Positions 57,348 to 64,000 of a DNA stretch of 64,000 nucleotides are shown here, piece after piece. This stretch comes from JAHEEL01 sp963836085. Lineage in GTDB: Bacteria > Actinomycetota > Acidimicrobiia > Spongiisociales > UBA5794. The first letter of the stretch is position 1; the number at the start of each line of letters is the position of its first letter. The position numbers were made by a program, and so were the translations under genes. The notes under the pieces are model-generated. The model was not told the DNA's origin, did not search any database, and was given only the letters and a program-made list of their open reading frames with translations. The stretch covers positions 1-64,000 of the forward strand of contig CAWIHT010000013.1 in assembly GCA_963836085.1 (NCBI GenBank), read 5' to 3'.

Positions 57348-58628
57348 ATGAGTACGTTGATCACCCCAACCGATTCCGACCGCACCCGACGCTCTTTCAT
57401 CGGTTGGCGGATTGCTGTACTGGCGACGATCACCGGAGCCATGACCGGCCCTGGCCAGACGATCGGGGTATCCGTCTTCGTTGACCCGATCATCGCCGAC
57501 CTTGGTCTCTCCCGGTCGCAGGTATCGGCGGCCTACCTCGTTGGAACGCTTCTGGGAGCGATCGCACTCGTGCGTGTGGGGCGCTGGATCGACCAGGTTG
57601 GTTCCAAGCGAGCCATGACGTGGATCGGAGTGGCGTTCGGCGCTGGCCTGGTGGTGATGAGCGGCGTGAACGGACTCGCGACCCTGGTGGTTGGGTTCAC
57701 CTTGATCCGGTGGCTCGGGCAGGGCTCCCTCGGCCTGGTGAGCACGGTGTCGATCACGCACTGGTTTGAGCGGCGCCGCGGCCTCGTGTTCGGCGTGTCG
57801 TTCACGGTCGTGAGTGCCTTGATGGCGTTGACGCCGGTCTTCCTCGGCTTGGCGGTTGAGGCGTACGGCTGGAGGTCGGCGTGGATCATCGCTGCGGCTG
57901 CGGTTTGGATCGTTGTCGTGCCGATCGCACGGTTCGGCATCGTCGACCGGCCCGCCGACGTTGGGCAATATGTCGACGGCGATGCCGCACCGGCGGTACG
58001 TGGCGAGAACGACGCGGCGCCCCGGTCGCGCTCGCGAAGAGATGCCCTCGGCGAGTCCAGATTCTGGCTCCTGAACGCCGCGGTCGCGACGACGGCAATG
58101 CTCGTCACCGCCCTGAACTTCCACCAGATCTCGATCCTCGGAGAGGAAGGACTCACCGCAACCGAGGCGGCAGCGATGTTCTTGCCCCAGGTCGTCGGAG
58201 CGATCGTGGCAGGTCTCGTCGTCGGCGCCCTGGCTGACCGGATCCCGGCCCGCTTCCTGGTGGCGCTGTCCATGGCGCTGCTGGTGTTCAGCCTGCTGAT
58301 GGTCTCGGTCGTCGGGCCCGGATGGCCGGTCGTCGTCTACGCCATCATGCTTGGCTCGTCCGCAGGCGCACAGCGACCCCTCGTCGCAACCCTGCTTCCG
58401 CGTTGGTACGGACTCATTCACATTGGGGCGATTCAGGGCGTGTCGGCCCTCATCGGGGTGGCAGCGTCTGCAACGGGACCGCTGGCACTCGCCTTGGTCA
58501 GCGGATGGATGGGTGCCTACGGCCCAGCGGCACTGGTCTTCTCCGCAGCCCCGGCGATCATCGGTGTCGCCACGCTCGCCATCGCCGAACCGGAGTTCGT
58601 GCCTCGCACCGTCCCCCCGGGACGCTGA
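57348..58628 (+). CDS. MFS transporter (monocarboxylate-porter-like)
   Basis: A 426-residue, 12-helix major-facilitator transporter. GRWIDQVGSKRAMTWIGVAF is the loop 2-3 motif (usual GxLxDRxGRR), and ADRIPARFLVALSMALL is its counterpart in the second half. The first helix, ISGxxGPGQT-like ITGAMTGPGQTIGVSVFVDP, resembles transporters for monocarboxylates and other organic anions. Substrate unknown. The long cytoplasmic loop between helices 6 and 7 (about 205-230) is normal. It is convergent with the cation-efflux-type gene. Confidence 0.85.
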   Translation: MSTLITPTDSDRTRRSFIGWRIAVLATITGAMTGPGQTIGVSVFVDPIIADLGLSRSQVSAAYLVGTLLGAIALVRVGRWIDQVGSKRAMTWIGVAFGAGLVVMSGVNGLATLVVGFTLIRWLGQGSLGLVSTVSITHWFERRRGLVFGVSFTVVSALMALTPVFLGLAVEAYGWRSAWIIAAAAVWIVVVPIARFGIVDRPADVGQYVDGDAAPAVRGENDAAPRSRSRRDALGESRFWLLNAAVATTAMLVTALNFHQISILGEEGLTATEAAAMFLPQVVGAIVAGLVVGALADRIPARFLVALSMALLVFSLLMVSVVGPGWPVVVYAIMLGSSAGAQRPLVATLLPRWYGLIHIGAIQGVSALIGVAASATGPLALALVSGWMGAYGPAALVFSAAPAIIGVATLAIAEPEFVPRTVPPGR

Positions 58629-58657
58629 CCTTCCCGGCAGGCTGGGCGGCCGGCGGG

Positions 58658-59281
58658 CTAAGCGGCCGCCTCGAGGAGTTCACCGGCCTCGTCGAGATTC
58701 TCGAGCCCTTCCCTGAGCGCAGCGACCGCAACCAGGAGAGCGGCGATTGGGTCGGCCCACCACCAGCCCAGGAGCGTGTTCGCCGCGAGACCGAGCAGGA
58801 CGCCGACGGCGAGGGCGGCATCGATGATCGACATGCGGGCTTCCGCGGCGAGCGGTTCGCTTCCCAGGCGTTGACCAGTCGTCCGCTTCAACGCTCCGAG
58901 CGACAGCATCACCGCCGCAGTCACCGCCAGATAGGCAATACCGAGCGGCGATTCGTCGGGGGCAGACGAGGTTGCCAGCGCCGACACGGCGCCGATTGTG
59001 ACGACGGCGGCGAGGACGAAGAAGGCCCCGGCAACGAGGCGGAGTGCCTTCGCCGTGACCCGGTCGCTATCGCGGCCCGGGTGACGCAGATGCCACACCA
59101 CAACGCCCGAAGCGAAGAGCTCAACCATGGTGTCGAGTCCAAACGCAACTAGGGCAAGGGATTGTGCGGCGATTCCGAGACCGATCGCGATGACCATCTC
59201 GACGGCATTCCACGCAATCGTGGCGTACTCGAGACGGAGACCGCGTTTCTCCAGCGCGTCGCGTGTGTGGTCGTCGTTCAC
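58658..59281 (-). CDS. Cation-efflux-like membrane protein, short form
   Basis: A 207-residue, six-helix protein resembling the transmembrane part of cation diffusion facilitators. GLDTMVELFASGVVVWHLRH corresponds to the helix 2 region, where a metal-ligand Asp and Glu are seen, and EARMSIIDAALAVGVLLGLA to helix 5 with another Asp. The usual cytoplasmic C-terminal domain is missing, so it is the minimal form found in many actinobacteria. The transported ion cannot be inferred. The product may be a transporter or only a structural relative. Confidence 0.8.
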   Translation of the reverse strand: MNDDHTRDALEKRGLRLEYATIAWNAVEMVIAIGLGIAAQSLALVAFGLDTMVELFASGVVVWHLRHPGRDSDRVTAKALRLVAGAFFVLAAVVTIGAVSALATSSAPDESPLGIAYLAVTAAVMLSLGALKRTTGQRLGSEPLAAEARMSIIDAALAVGVLLGLAANTLLGWWWADPIAALLVAVAALREGLENLDEAGELLEAAA

Positions 59282-59570
59282 CGTGCCTCCTCCGTGCAGC
59301 GTGCGGAGCGTAGGCCCCTCCCCACCCGTGGACCCAGGGTTCTCTGCATCCTATGTGGCGCCGCGGACCCACAGAATGGCGAAGGCGGCGATCCCCTTTC
59401 ATTCCGCGGGCTGTCGCCGCCATATGCGAGGTGGAGAGCCTTGGGTTCGCGGCGTGGGCCGGGCCATACGTGAGCGGCGGCGTGTTCGGATACCTGAGTT
59501 TGATGCAGTCAGGTCTGCACATCCGCCGGAATACGCCGCACCGAACAATGGTTGAACATTCACCAATCAC
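59282..59570. other. Promoter region between the cation-efflux-like gene and lon
   Basis: About 290 bases with no protein-like frame. I looked for CIRCE and HAIR heat-shock operators for lon and found neither. TGGTTGAACATTCACCA (59549-59565) is an imperfect inverted repeat and could be a site for an unknown regulator. Confidence 0.4.
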
Positions 59571-59577
59571 GAGAGAA

Positions 59578-59590
59578 GGAGCAAGGCTCC
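59578..59590 (+). promoter_or_regulatory. Hairpin over the lon ribosome binding site
   Basis: GGAGC-AAG-GCTCC is a perfect 5-bp GC-rich hairpin. Its left arm contains the GGAG core of AGAAGGAG, the ribosome binding site of lon, and it ends one base before the ATG. Closed, it would hide the site; heat or a helper would open it. Confidence 0.55.
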
Positions 59591-59591
59591 C

Positions 59592-61892
59592 ATGGCGAAT
59601 ACTCGAGAACTCACCCTCCCGGTCCTCCCACTCAGCAACGGGGTGGTGTTCCCCCACATGGTGGTGACGCTGCGGACCGAGACCGAAGAGTCCAGAATGG
59701 CCGTCGCTGCTGCCGAGCGATCCGACGGCATGCTGCTGCTGGTCCCAAAGTTCGAAGGCAACTACGCCAGCGTCGGCACCGTCGCGCAGATCAAGGACAC
59801 CGACGGAGCCAACGTTGTCGTCGAAGGCCTGGCCCGCGCCCGCGTCGGAGCCGGCAGAACCGGCGACCACGGCGCGCTGTGGGTCGAAGCTGAACAGTGC
59901 CCCGAGGTCGATGTCCACGACGAAGCACTCGACGATCTGGTCAGCGAGTATCGCGCCGTCGTGCGCGAGGTTCTCGAGCAGCGGGGCATGAGCGGCGTGG
60001 CCGATCGGGTCCTCGGCATTGAGAACCCCAGCCAACTGGCCGACCTCGCCGTCTACTCGCCGGACCTGTCGCTCGAACAGAAGATCGAACTGCTCGAGAC
60101 GCTCGACATCCGCGAACGACTCGGCAAGCTCATGTCGTGGATGGGAGAAGTCCTCGCCGACCTGACCCTGCGTGAAAAGGTGCGCACGAGTGCGACTGAG
60201 CAGATCGACAAGTCCCAACGCGACTACATGCTTCGCCAGCAGCTCGAAGCGATCAAGAAGGAACTCGGCGAGGACGACGATGTGTCTTCCGAGTACCGGG
60301 CGAAGCTGGCGGATGCTGATCTTCCCGAGCAGGCACGCGAAGAGGTCGAGCGAGAGATCGATCGGCTGGAGCGCATGTCCGAACAATCTCCTGAGCACTC
60401 TTGGATCCGCACCTGGCTCGACACGATGTTCGATGTTCCGTGGGGAGAGACCTCAGAAGACCATCTGGATCTCGACGAGGCGTGGGCCGTGCTCGACGCG
60501 GATCACACCGGTCTCGCCGATGTGAAGGAACGCATCGTTGAGCACCTCGCGGTGCGCAAGCTCCGCAAGGAACGCGGTCTCGAGGACGCCGGCAATCTGC
60601 GCGAGGGCGCCATCCTGCTCCTCGTCGGGCCCCCCGGCGTCGGCAAGACATCGCTCGGTGAGTCGGTTGCCCGCGCCCTCGGCCGCAAGTTCGTGCGCGT
60701 TGCCCTCGGCGGCATCCGCGACGAGGCCGAGGTTCGCGGGCACCGTCGCACGTACGTGGGCGCCCGTCCGGGACGCGTCGTGCGGGCGCTGATCGAGACC
60801 GGGACGATGAACCCGGTGTTCCTCCTTGACGAGATGGACAAGGTCGGGTCCGACTGGCGTGGCGACCCGTCGTCCGCTCTGCTCGAGGTGCTCGACCCGG
60901 CGCAGAACCACACGTTCCGCGATCACTACCTCGAGTTGGACGTCGACCTCTCCGACGTGCTGTTCATCGCCACGGCGAACCAACTCGAGAGCATCCCGGC
61001 ACCACTGCTGGATCGCACCGAGGTCATCCACCTCGACGGCTACACCGATCTCGAGAAGGTGGCGATCGCTCGCGATCACCTCCTTCCCCGCCAAGTTCGA
61101 GGGGCCGGCCTCGAACCGGAAGAGATTGCCGTCACCGAAGACGCGCTCATCGCCGTCGTCGATCGCTACACGAGAGAGGCGGGTGTCCGCTCGCTCGAGC
61201 GAGAGCTCGGCAAGTTGACGAGGAAGGTCGCGACCAGGATCGCCAAGGGGGAGGATTCCCCGGACGTGGTCGAGGTCGACGAACCGGACGTCCAGGATCT
61301 TCTCGGCAAGCCCAAGGTGTGGCGCGACGAAGCGAAGGACCGTACGGCGGTCCCCGGCGTGGCAACGGGTCTCGCCGTCACCGGTGCCGGTGGCGACGTG
61401 CTGTTCATCGAGGCAACGTCGATGGAGGGCGACGCGGGATTGACCTTGACCGGTCAGTTGGGCGACGTGATGAAGGAGTCGGCGCGCATCGCGCTGTCGT
61501 ACATCGAGTCGCACGCCGACGAGTTGGGGATCGATCCGGCGATGCTCGACCGGAAGTTCCACGTCCACGTACCGGCAGGCGCCGTTCCCAAGGACGGTCC
61601 GTCGGCTGGTATCACGATGACAACGGCGCTCGTGTCGTTGCTCTCGGGACGCAACGTGAAGCACGACCTTGGCATGACGGGCGAGATCACTCTGCAAGGG
61701 CGGGTGCTGCCGATCGGCGGCGTCAAGCAGAAGGTGCTCGCCGCGCAGCGGGCCGGATTGACCGAGGTGATCGTCCCCGCTCGCAACGAGGCCGATCTCG
61801 ACGATGTGCCGGAGAGCTGCCGCGATGAGATGACCTTCCACGTCGTGGCGACCATCGACGAGGTGCTCGCCACGGCACTCGAACCGGCCTGA
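59592..61892 (+). CDS. lon: ATP-dependent Lon protease
   Basis: A 766-residue LonA protease that degrades misfolded and regulatory proteins as a hexamer. The N-terminal LON domain (about 8-200) starts LPVLPLSNGVVFPHMVVTL. A helical linker follows, then the AAA+ module (about 320-530) with GPPGVGKTSLGESVARALGR (Walker A) and VFLLDEMDKVGSDWRGDP (Walker B). The protease domain (about 580-766) has KDGPSAGITM with Ser671 and GGVKQKVLAAQRAG with Lys714, the catalytic dyad. It is complete and of normal length. AGAAGGAG lies 10 bases before the ATG, inside a small hairpin. A long inverted repeat follows the stop. It is monocistronic. Confidence 0.95.
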   Translation: MANTRELTLPVLPLSNGVVFPHMVVTLRTETEESRMAVAAAERSDGMLLLVPKFEGNYASVGTVAQIKDTDGANVVVEGLARARVGAGRTGDHGALWVEAEQCPEVDVHDEALDDLVSEYRAVVREVLEQRGMSGVADRVLGIENPSQLADLAVYSPDLSLEQKIELLETLDIRERLGKLMSWMGEVLADLTLREKVRTSATEQIDKSQRDYMLRQQLEAIKKELGEDDDVSSEYRAKLADADLPEQAREEVEREIDRLERMSEQSPEHSWIRTWLDTMFDVPWGETSEDHLDLDEAWAVLDADHTGLADVKERIVEHLAVRKLRKERGLEDAGNLREGAILLLVGPPGVGKTSLGESVARALGRKFVRVALGGIRDEAEVRGHRRTYVGARPGRVVRALIETGTMNPVFLLDEMDKVGSDWRGDPSSALLEVLDPAQNHTFRDHYLELDVDLSDVLFIATANQLESIPAPLLDRTEVIHLDGYTDLEKVAIARDHLLPRQVRGAGLEPEEIAVTEDALIAVVDRYTREAGVRSLERELGKLTRKVATRIAKGEDSPDVVEVDEPDVQDLLGKPKVWRDEAKDRTAVPGVATGLAVTGAGGDVLFIEATSMEGDAGLTLTGQLGDVMKESARIALSYIESHADELGIDPAMLDRKFHVHVPAGAVPKDGPSAGITMTTALVSLLSGRNVKHDLGMTGEITLQGRVLPIGGVKQKVLAAQRAGLTEVIVPARNEADLDDVPESCRDEMTFHVVATIDEVLATALEPA

Positions 61893-61964
61893 CCCCCACT
61901 ACCCGTTCTTGCGTAGATAGTGGAAGCCCGCTTCCCATAGTTACGCAAGAACGGCGGGTGGGGG
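61893..61964. terminator. Long inverted repeat after lon
   Basis: Three nested stems: CCCCCAC (61893-61899) with GTGGGGG (61958-61964), CCGTTCTTGCGTA (61903-61915) with its exact complement (61942-61954), and GGAAGC (61922-61927) with GCTTCC (61930-61935). It starts right after the lon stop and has no T-run. It probably ends transcription, but the size and structure also fit a repetitive extragenic palindrome. Confidence 0.7.
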
Positions 61965-62022
61965 TGGCTCAGTGTTCGTGGGGGTGTTCGTGGGAGTCCG
62001 GACCGGACCCGTCAGGGCCCAC

Positions 62023-62175
62023 TCAACAGCCGGGTTCGCCGTGATTCCCACAGCACGAGGTGCCGTTCTTCAGTTTGATTGCGTTGTTCTTCGCCACCAG
62101 TCGCAGCTTCTCGAACAGCGGCAGATCGCTGTTGCGGAAGTTGTCGAACGACGGGCGCAGACCTGGTCGTGCCAT
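62023..62175 (-). CDS. Small Cys-rich protein, 50 residues
   Basis: An ATG at 62175 opens MARPGLRPSFDNFRNSDLPL, then a helical FEKLRLVAKNNAIKLKNG and TSCCGNHGEPGC before TGA. The three cysteines and the His near the end could bind a metal or an iron-sulfur centre; short actinobacterial proteins with a CCGN(H/Y)GEPGC end exist as far as I recall, with unknown function. TACGGT lies 7 bases before the ATG and there is no ribosome binding site, so the mRNA may be leaderless. In the same frame the reading continues past TGA for 17 residues (VGPDGSGPDSHEHPHEH) to another TGA. Possible readthrough or selenocysteine is discussed under findings. Confidence 0.75.
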   Translation of the reverse strand: MARPGLRPSFDNFRNSDLPLFEKLRLVAKNNAIKLKNGTSCCGNHGEPGC

Positions 62176-62245
62176 GACCGAACCGTACCACCCCGCACGG
62201 TCCGTGCTCCGGCTAGCGTCGGATCAACCGAAGCGAGAGGTGCAC

Positions 62246-62569
62246 ATGTATTTGATCAGGAGAGTCTGGGTGACGAAGTCCCGGCAGGCCAGGCAGGTGG
62301 CGTCGCTCGTCGCCGAGATCGGCGGGATCTACGAACAGGTCGGTCAGCGAGAAGACGTCCGCGTCTACTTCAATGGCGGGACGCTGCCGGGGGAGCGCGA
62401 TGTCGTGTACATGGAGTGGACGGCACCGATCATCGACTCGCCCTACCGGGGCGATAACACCCTCCCCGACACCGGCGCCGTGGGACAGAAGGTTCGCGAT
62501 CTGACCGAGGACTCCTGGATCGAGTTCTACGAACTCCTCACGCCTGACAAGGCGTTGCCTACGGAGTAG
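62246..62569 (+). CDS. Small conserved-type protein, 107 residues
   Basis: A 107-residue soluble protein: MYLIRRVWVTKSRQARQVAS, LVAEIGGIYEQVGQRED, then VRVYFNGGTLPGERDVVYME and a helical C-terminus SWIEFYELLTPDKALPTE. The beta-alpha-beta pattern is that of a dimeric ferredoxin-like (ABM/NIPSNAP-like) fold, but I cannot name the family. ATG 62246 follows GAGAGGTG by 4 bases. It lies 100 bases before the MFS gene and may be its co-transcribed neighbour. Confidence 0.75.
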   Translation: MYLIRRVWVTKSRQARQVASLVAEIGGIYEQVGQREDVRVYFNGGTLPGERDVVYMEWTAPIIDSPYRGDNTLPDTGAVGQKVRDLTEDSWIEFYELLTPDKALPTE

Positions 62570-62668
62570 CCGCACCAGCCAGCGCGGTCGTCTGTCACGC
62601 GATTCGACATCAGCGGCCGACGACCCCAGCGGTGGTGGCAGCAGGATCCGCCGGTAGTCTCAACCGTC

Positions 62669-63913
62669 ATGGATGAGCCGTCAGCCGCAGGACGGGAGAG
62701 CCGGCCTGCAGTGAAGCAGGGCCGACGGGAATTCCTCGCGCTGATGGCGGCCGCGACGGCGACCGTCGCGATCTCGATCGACGCCATGCTCCCGGCGTTC
62801 GGTGAACTTCGCGAATACCTCGGCCTGCCGTCGGACTCGTCATCGGTTGCCCTTGTCGTGACCGTGTTCTTCGCCGGTCTCGGCATCGGCCAGTTCGCCT
62901 ACGGACCCCTGGCGGACCGATTCGGACGCAAGCCGGTCTTCCTCGCCGGGCTGGTCCTGTACGCGACCGCCGGGTTCGCCACCACGCTGGCAACGTCGCT
63001 CTCGTGGATCCTGATCGGCCGCTTCTTCTGGGGGCTCGGTGCGGCCGGTCCTCGGATCGTCTCTCAGGCGTTGTTGAGGGACCGGTTCCGCGGTGATGCC
63101 CTCGCCCGGGCGATGGCGGTGATCGTGACGGTCTTCCTCATCGTGCCGACCCTTGCGCCCGTGCTCGGTCAGACGCTGTTGCGCTTCGGTTCGTGGCGGT
63201 ACACCTTTGCGGTCGGACCGATCTTCGGTCTGCTGGTGGCGTTGTGGTCAACGAGGCTCACCGAGACGCTCAAGCCCAGCGACCGTCGACCCATCAACCT
63301 CCGCGCGCTCCTCAAGACCGTCGGCGAGATTCTGGCGACGCGCCGCACCGTCGGGAACGCCATCGCCCTCATGGTCATGAGCGCGGCGTTCCTTCCCTAT
63401 CTGGGGTCGTCGGAGCGGATGTACGGCGAGATCTACGATCGCGGTGACACGTTCTTCTTGTTCTTCGGCTTGAGCGCGGTCGTGATGGCCGGGTTCACCC
63501 TCTCCTTTGCCAGGATGGTCAAAGCCATCGGCTCCCGGCGAACCATGGCGGGCGTCTTCATTCTTCTCGTTGTCGCGTCCACGGTGAACCTTCTGGTGAC
63601 GGTCATGTCGGACGGTGTTCCGGCCTTTGTCTTCTTCTTCCTGGCAACAACTCTGTTGATCTCGCTCCAAACGTCGCTGTCCCCGCTGCTGACTTCGGGG
63701 GCGCTCGACGAGGTCGGCTACGCGGCGGGGACGGCCGCTTCTACGATCGGTGTCATCAGCCTGCTCGGCGGCGCCATACTGTCGCCGTTCGTCGACTCGG
63801 CCATCGGCACGACGATCACGCCATTCGCCGTCGGATTCTTCGTGTTCAGCCTCTTGGCTGCGCTGGCTGCCGGTTGGGCCAATACGGGTCGGTCCGGCGC
63901 CAGGGTCGCCTGA
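62669..63913 (+). CDS. Bcr/CflA-type MFS drug transporter
   Basis: A 414-residue, 12-helix transporter of the DHA1 (Bcr/CflA) group, drug:proton antiporters. The first helix carries SIDAMLPAFGELREYLGL, the typical D-x-x-L-P-A motif, then GQFAYGPLADRFGRKPVFLA (motif A) and GRFFWGLGAAGPRIVSQALL (motif B with Arg). GTAASTIGVISLLGGAILSP in helix 11 fits the antiporter motif. Substrates unknown. ATG 62669 lies 100 bases after the small protein gene. It is convergent with a gene at the window end. Confidence 0.88.
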   Translation: MDEPSAAGRESRPAVKQGRREFLALMAAATATVAISIDAMLPAFGELREYLGLPSDSSSVALVVTVFFAGLGIGQFAYGPLADRFGRKPVFLAGLVLYATAGFATTLATSLSWILIGRFFWGLGAAGPRIVSQALLRDRFRGDALARAMAVIVTVFLIVPTLAPVLGQTLLRFGSWRYTFAVGPIFGLLVALWSTRLTETLKPSDRRPINLRALLKTVGEILATRRTVGNAIALMVMSAAFLPYLGSSERMYGEIYDRGDTFFLFFGLSAVVMAGFTLSFARMVKAIGSRRTMAGVFILLVVASTVNLLVTVMSDGVPAFVFFFLATTLLISLQTSLSPLLTSGALDEVGYAAGTAASTIGVISLLGGAILSPFVDSAIGTTITPFAVGFFVFSLLAALAAGWANTGRSGARVA

Positions 63914-63928
63914 CAACGCCGATGCTCG

Positions 63929-64000
63929 CTAGATGACGGTGAGGTCCCGGCCGTAGACGAAGGGTTCGGCGTAGGCCGATGTGACCTCGTCGAGAAGCTC
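63929..64000 (-). CDS. 3' end of a gene running past the window
   Basis: The frame is open from the edge to TAG at 63929 and encodes ELLDEVTSAYAEPFVYGRDL followed by TVI. Twenty-three residues are too few to name a family. It converges on the MFS transporter gene, with 15 bases between the two stops. Confidence 0.65.
   Translation of the reverse strand, partial: ELLDEVTSAYAEPFVYGRDLTVI

Noticed and set aside
59540..59575. Heat-shock operator for lon (CIRCE or HAIR)
   Set aside because: TGGTTGAACATTCACCA is only a loose inverted repeat and matches neither consensus.

Overview
The window reads as chromosomal DNA of a high-GC actinobacterium, most likely of the class Acidimicrobiia or a close relative. 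Support comes from GTG and TTG starts, many short Thr-rich lipoproteins, a mycothiol-dependent isomerase-type protein, an F420-type quinone reductase, a VanW protein with a Thr/Pro tail, and Cys-containing S-layer-like repeats ending in a right-handed helix domain. No rRNA, tRNA, CRISPR array, integrase or insertion sequence was seen. The assignment rests on recalled family features, not on a search.

Layout. 0-10 kb: a lipoprotein cut by the window edge, a secreted M15-type peptidase with FG-GAP repeats, an alpha/beta hydrolase, gene debris, phosphatidylserine decarboxylase, two membrane or lipoproteins and an acyltransferase-like protein. 9.2-13.4 kb: a broken cupin gene, a nitroreductase, and a TetR regulator divergent from a 2TM protein and an MDR oxidoreductase, with two copies of a perfect palindrome between them. 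13.5-20 kb: a DUF3179 lipoprotein, a beta-propeller lipoprotein, a 4Fe-4S protein with a membrane partner, and a GT4 glycosyltransferase. 20-26 kb: PadR regulator and divergent cupin with paired operators, a mycothiol-type protein, a secreted nucleoside hydrolase, then a junction where a Kelch gene and a signalling-ATPase gene have both lost their 5' ends.

26.3-29.4 kb holds the most interesting unit: a RecQ-type helicase with a ComF-like phosphoribosyltransferase tail, overlapping by GTGA a DprA/SLOG protein. 29.4-33 kb: a small coiled-coil gene without a normal start codon, a HIT protein, and a TetR-glycosyltransferase pair. 32.8-36.5 kb: a cation/proton antiporter fused to two universal-stress domains, a small HTH protein directly downstream, and a divergent Usp-CBS protein, with palindromes over the shared promoter. 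36.5-45 kb: a diguanylate cyclase, a leaderless pentapeptide-repeat gene, a TetR-Usp operon, a DoxX protein, and a coupled run of lipoprotein, DUF5995 and membrane-anchored genes.

45-64 kb: VanW-type wall protein divergent from an S-layer-like surface protein; a trimethylamine-dehydrogenase-family flavoprotein whose substrate pocket looks more like histamine dehydrogenase; MetF; a group of redox genes (OsmC, SagB-type, F420-type); a fused PabB-PabC enzyme; two MFS transporters; a cation-efflux-type protein; Lon protease with a hairpin over its ribosome binding site; and a 50-residue Cys-rich protein whose reading frame continues past TGA into a His-rich tail.

Most genes are ordinary housekeeping or accessory functions. 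Gene debris (3.6, 9.2, 24.8 kb, perhaps 18.0, 32.5 and 41.9 kb) shows that the region has been rearranged, or that the assembly contains some errors.
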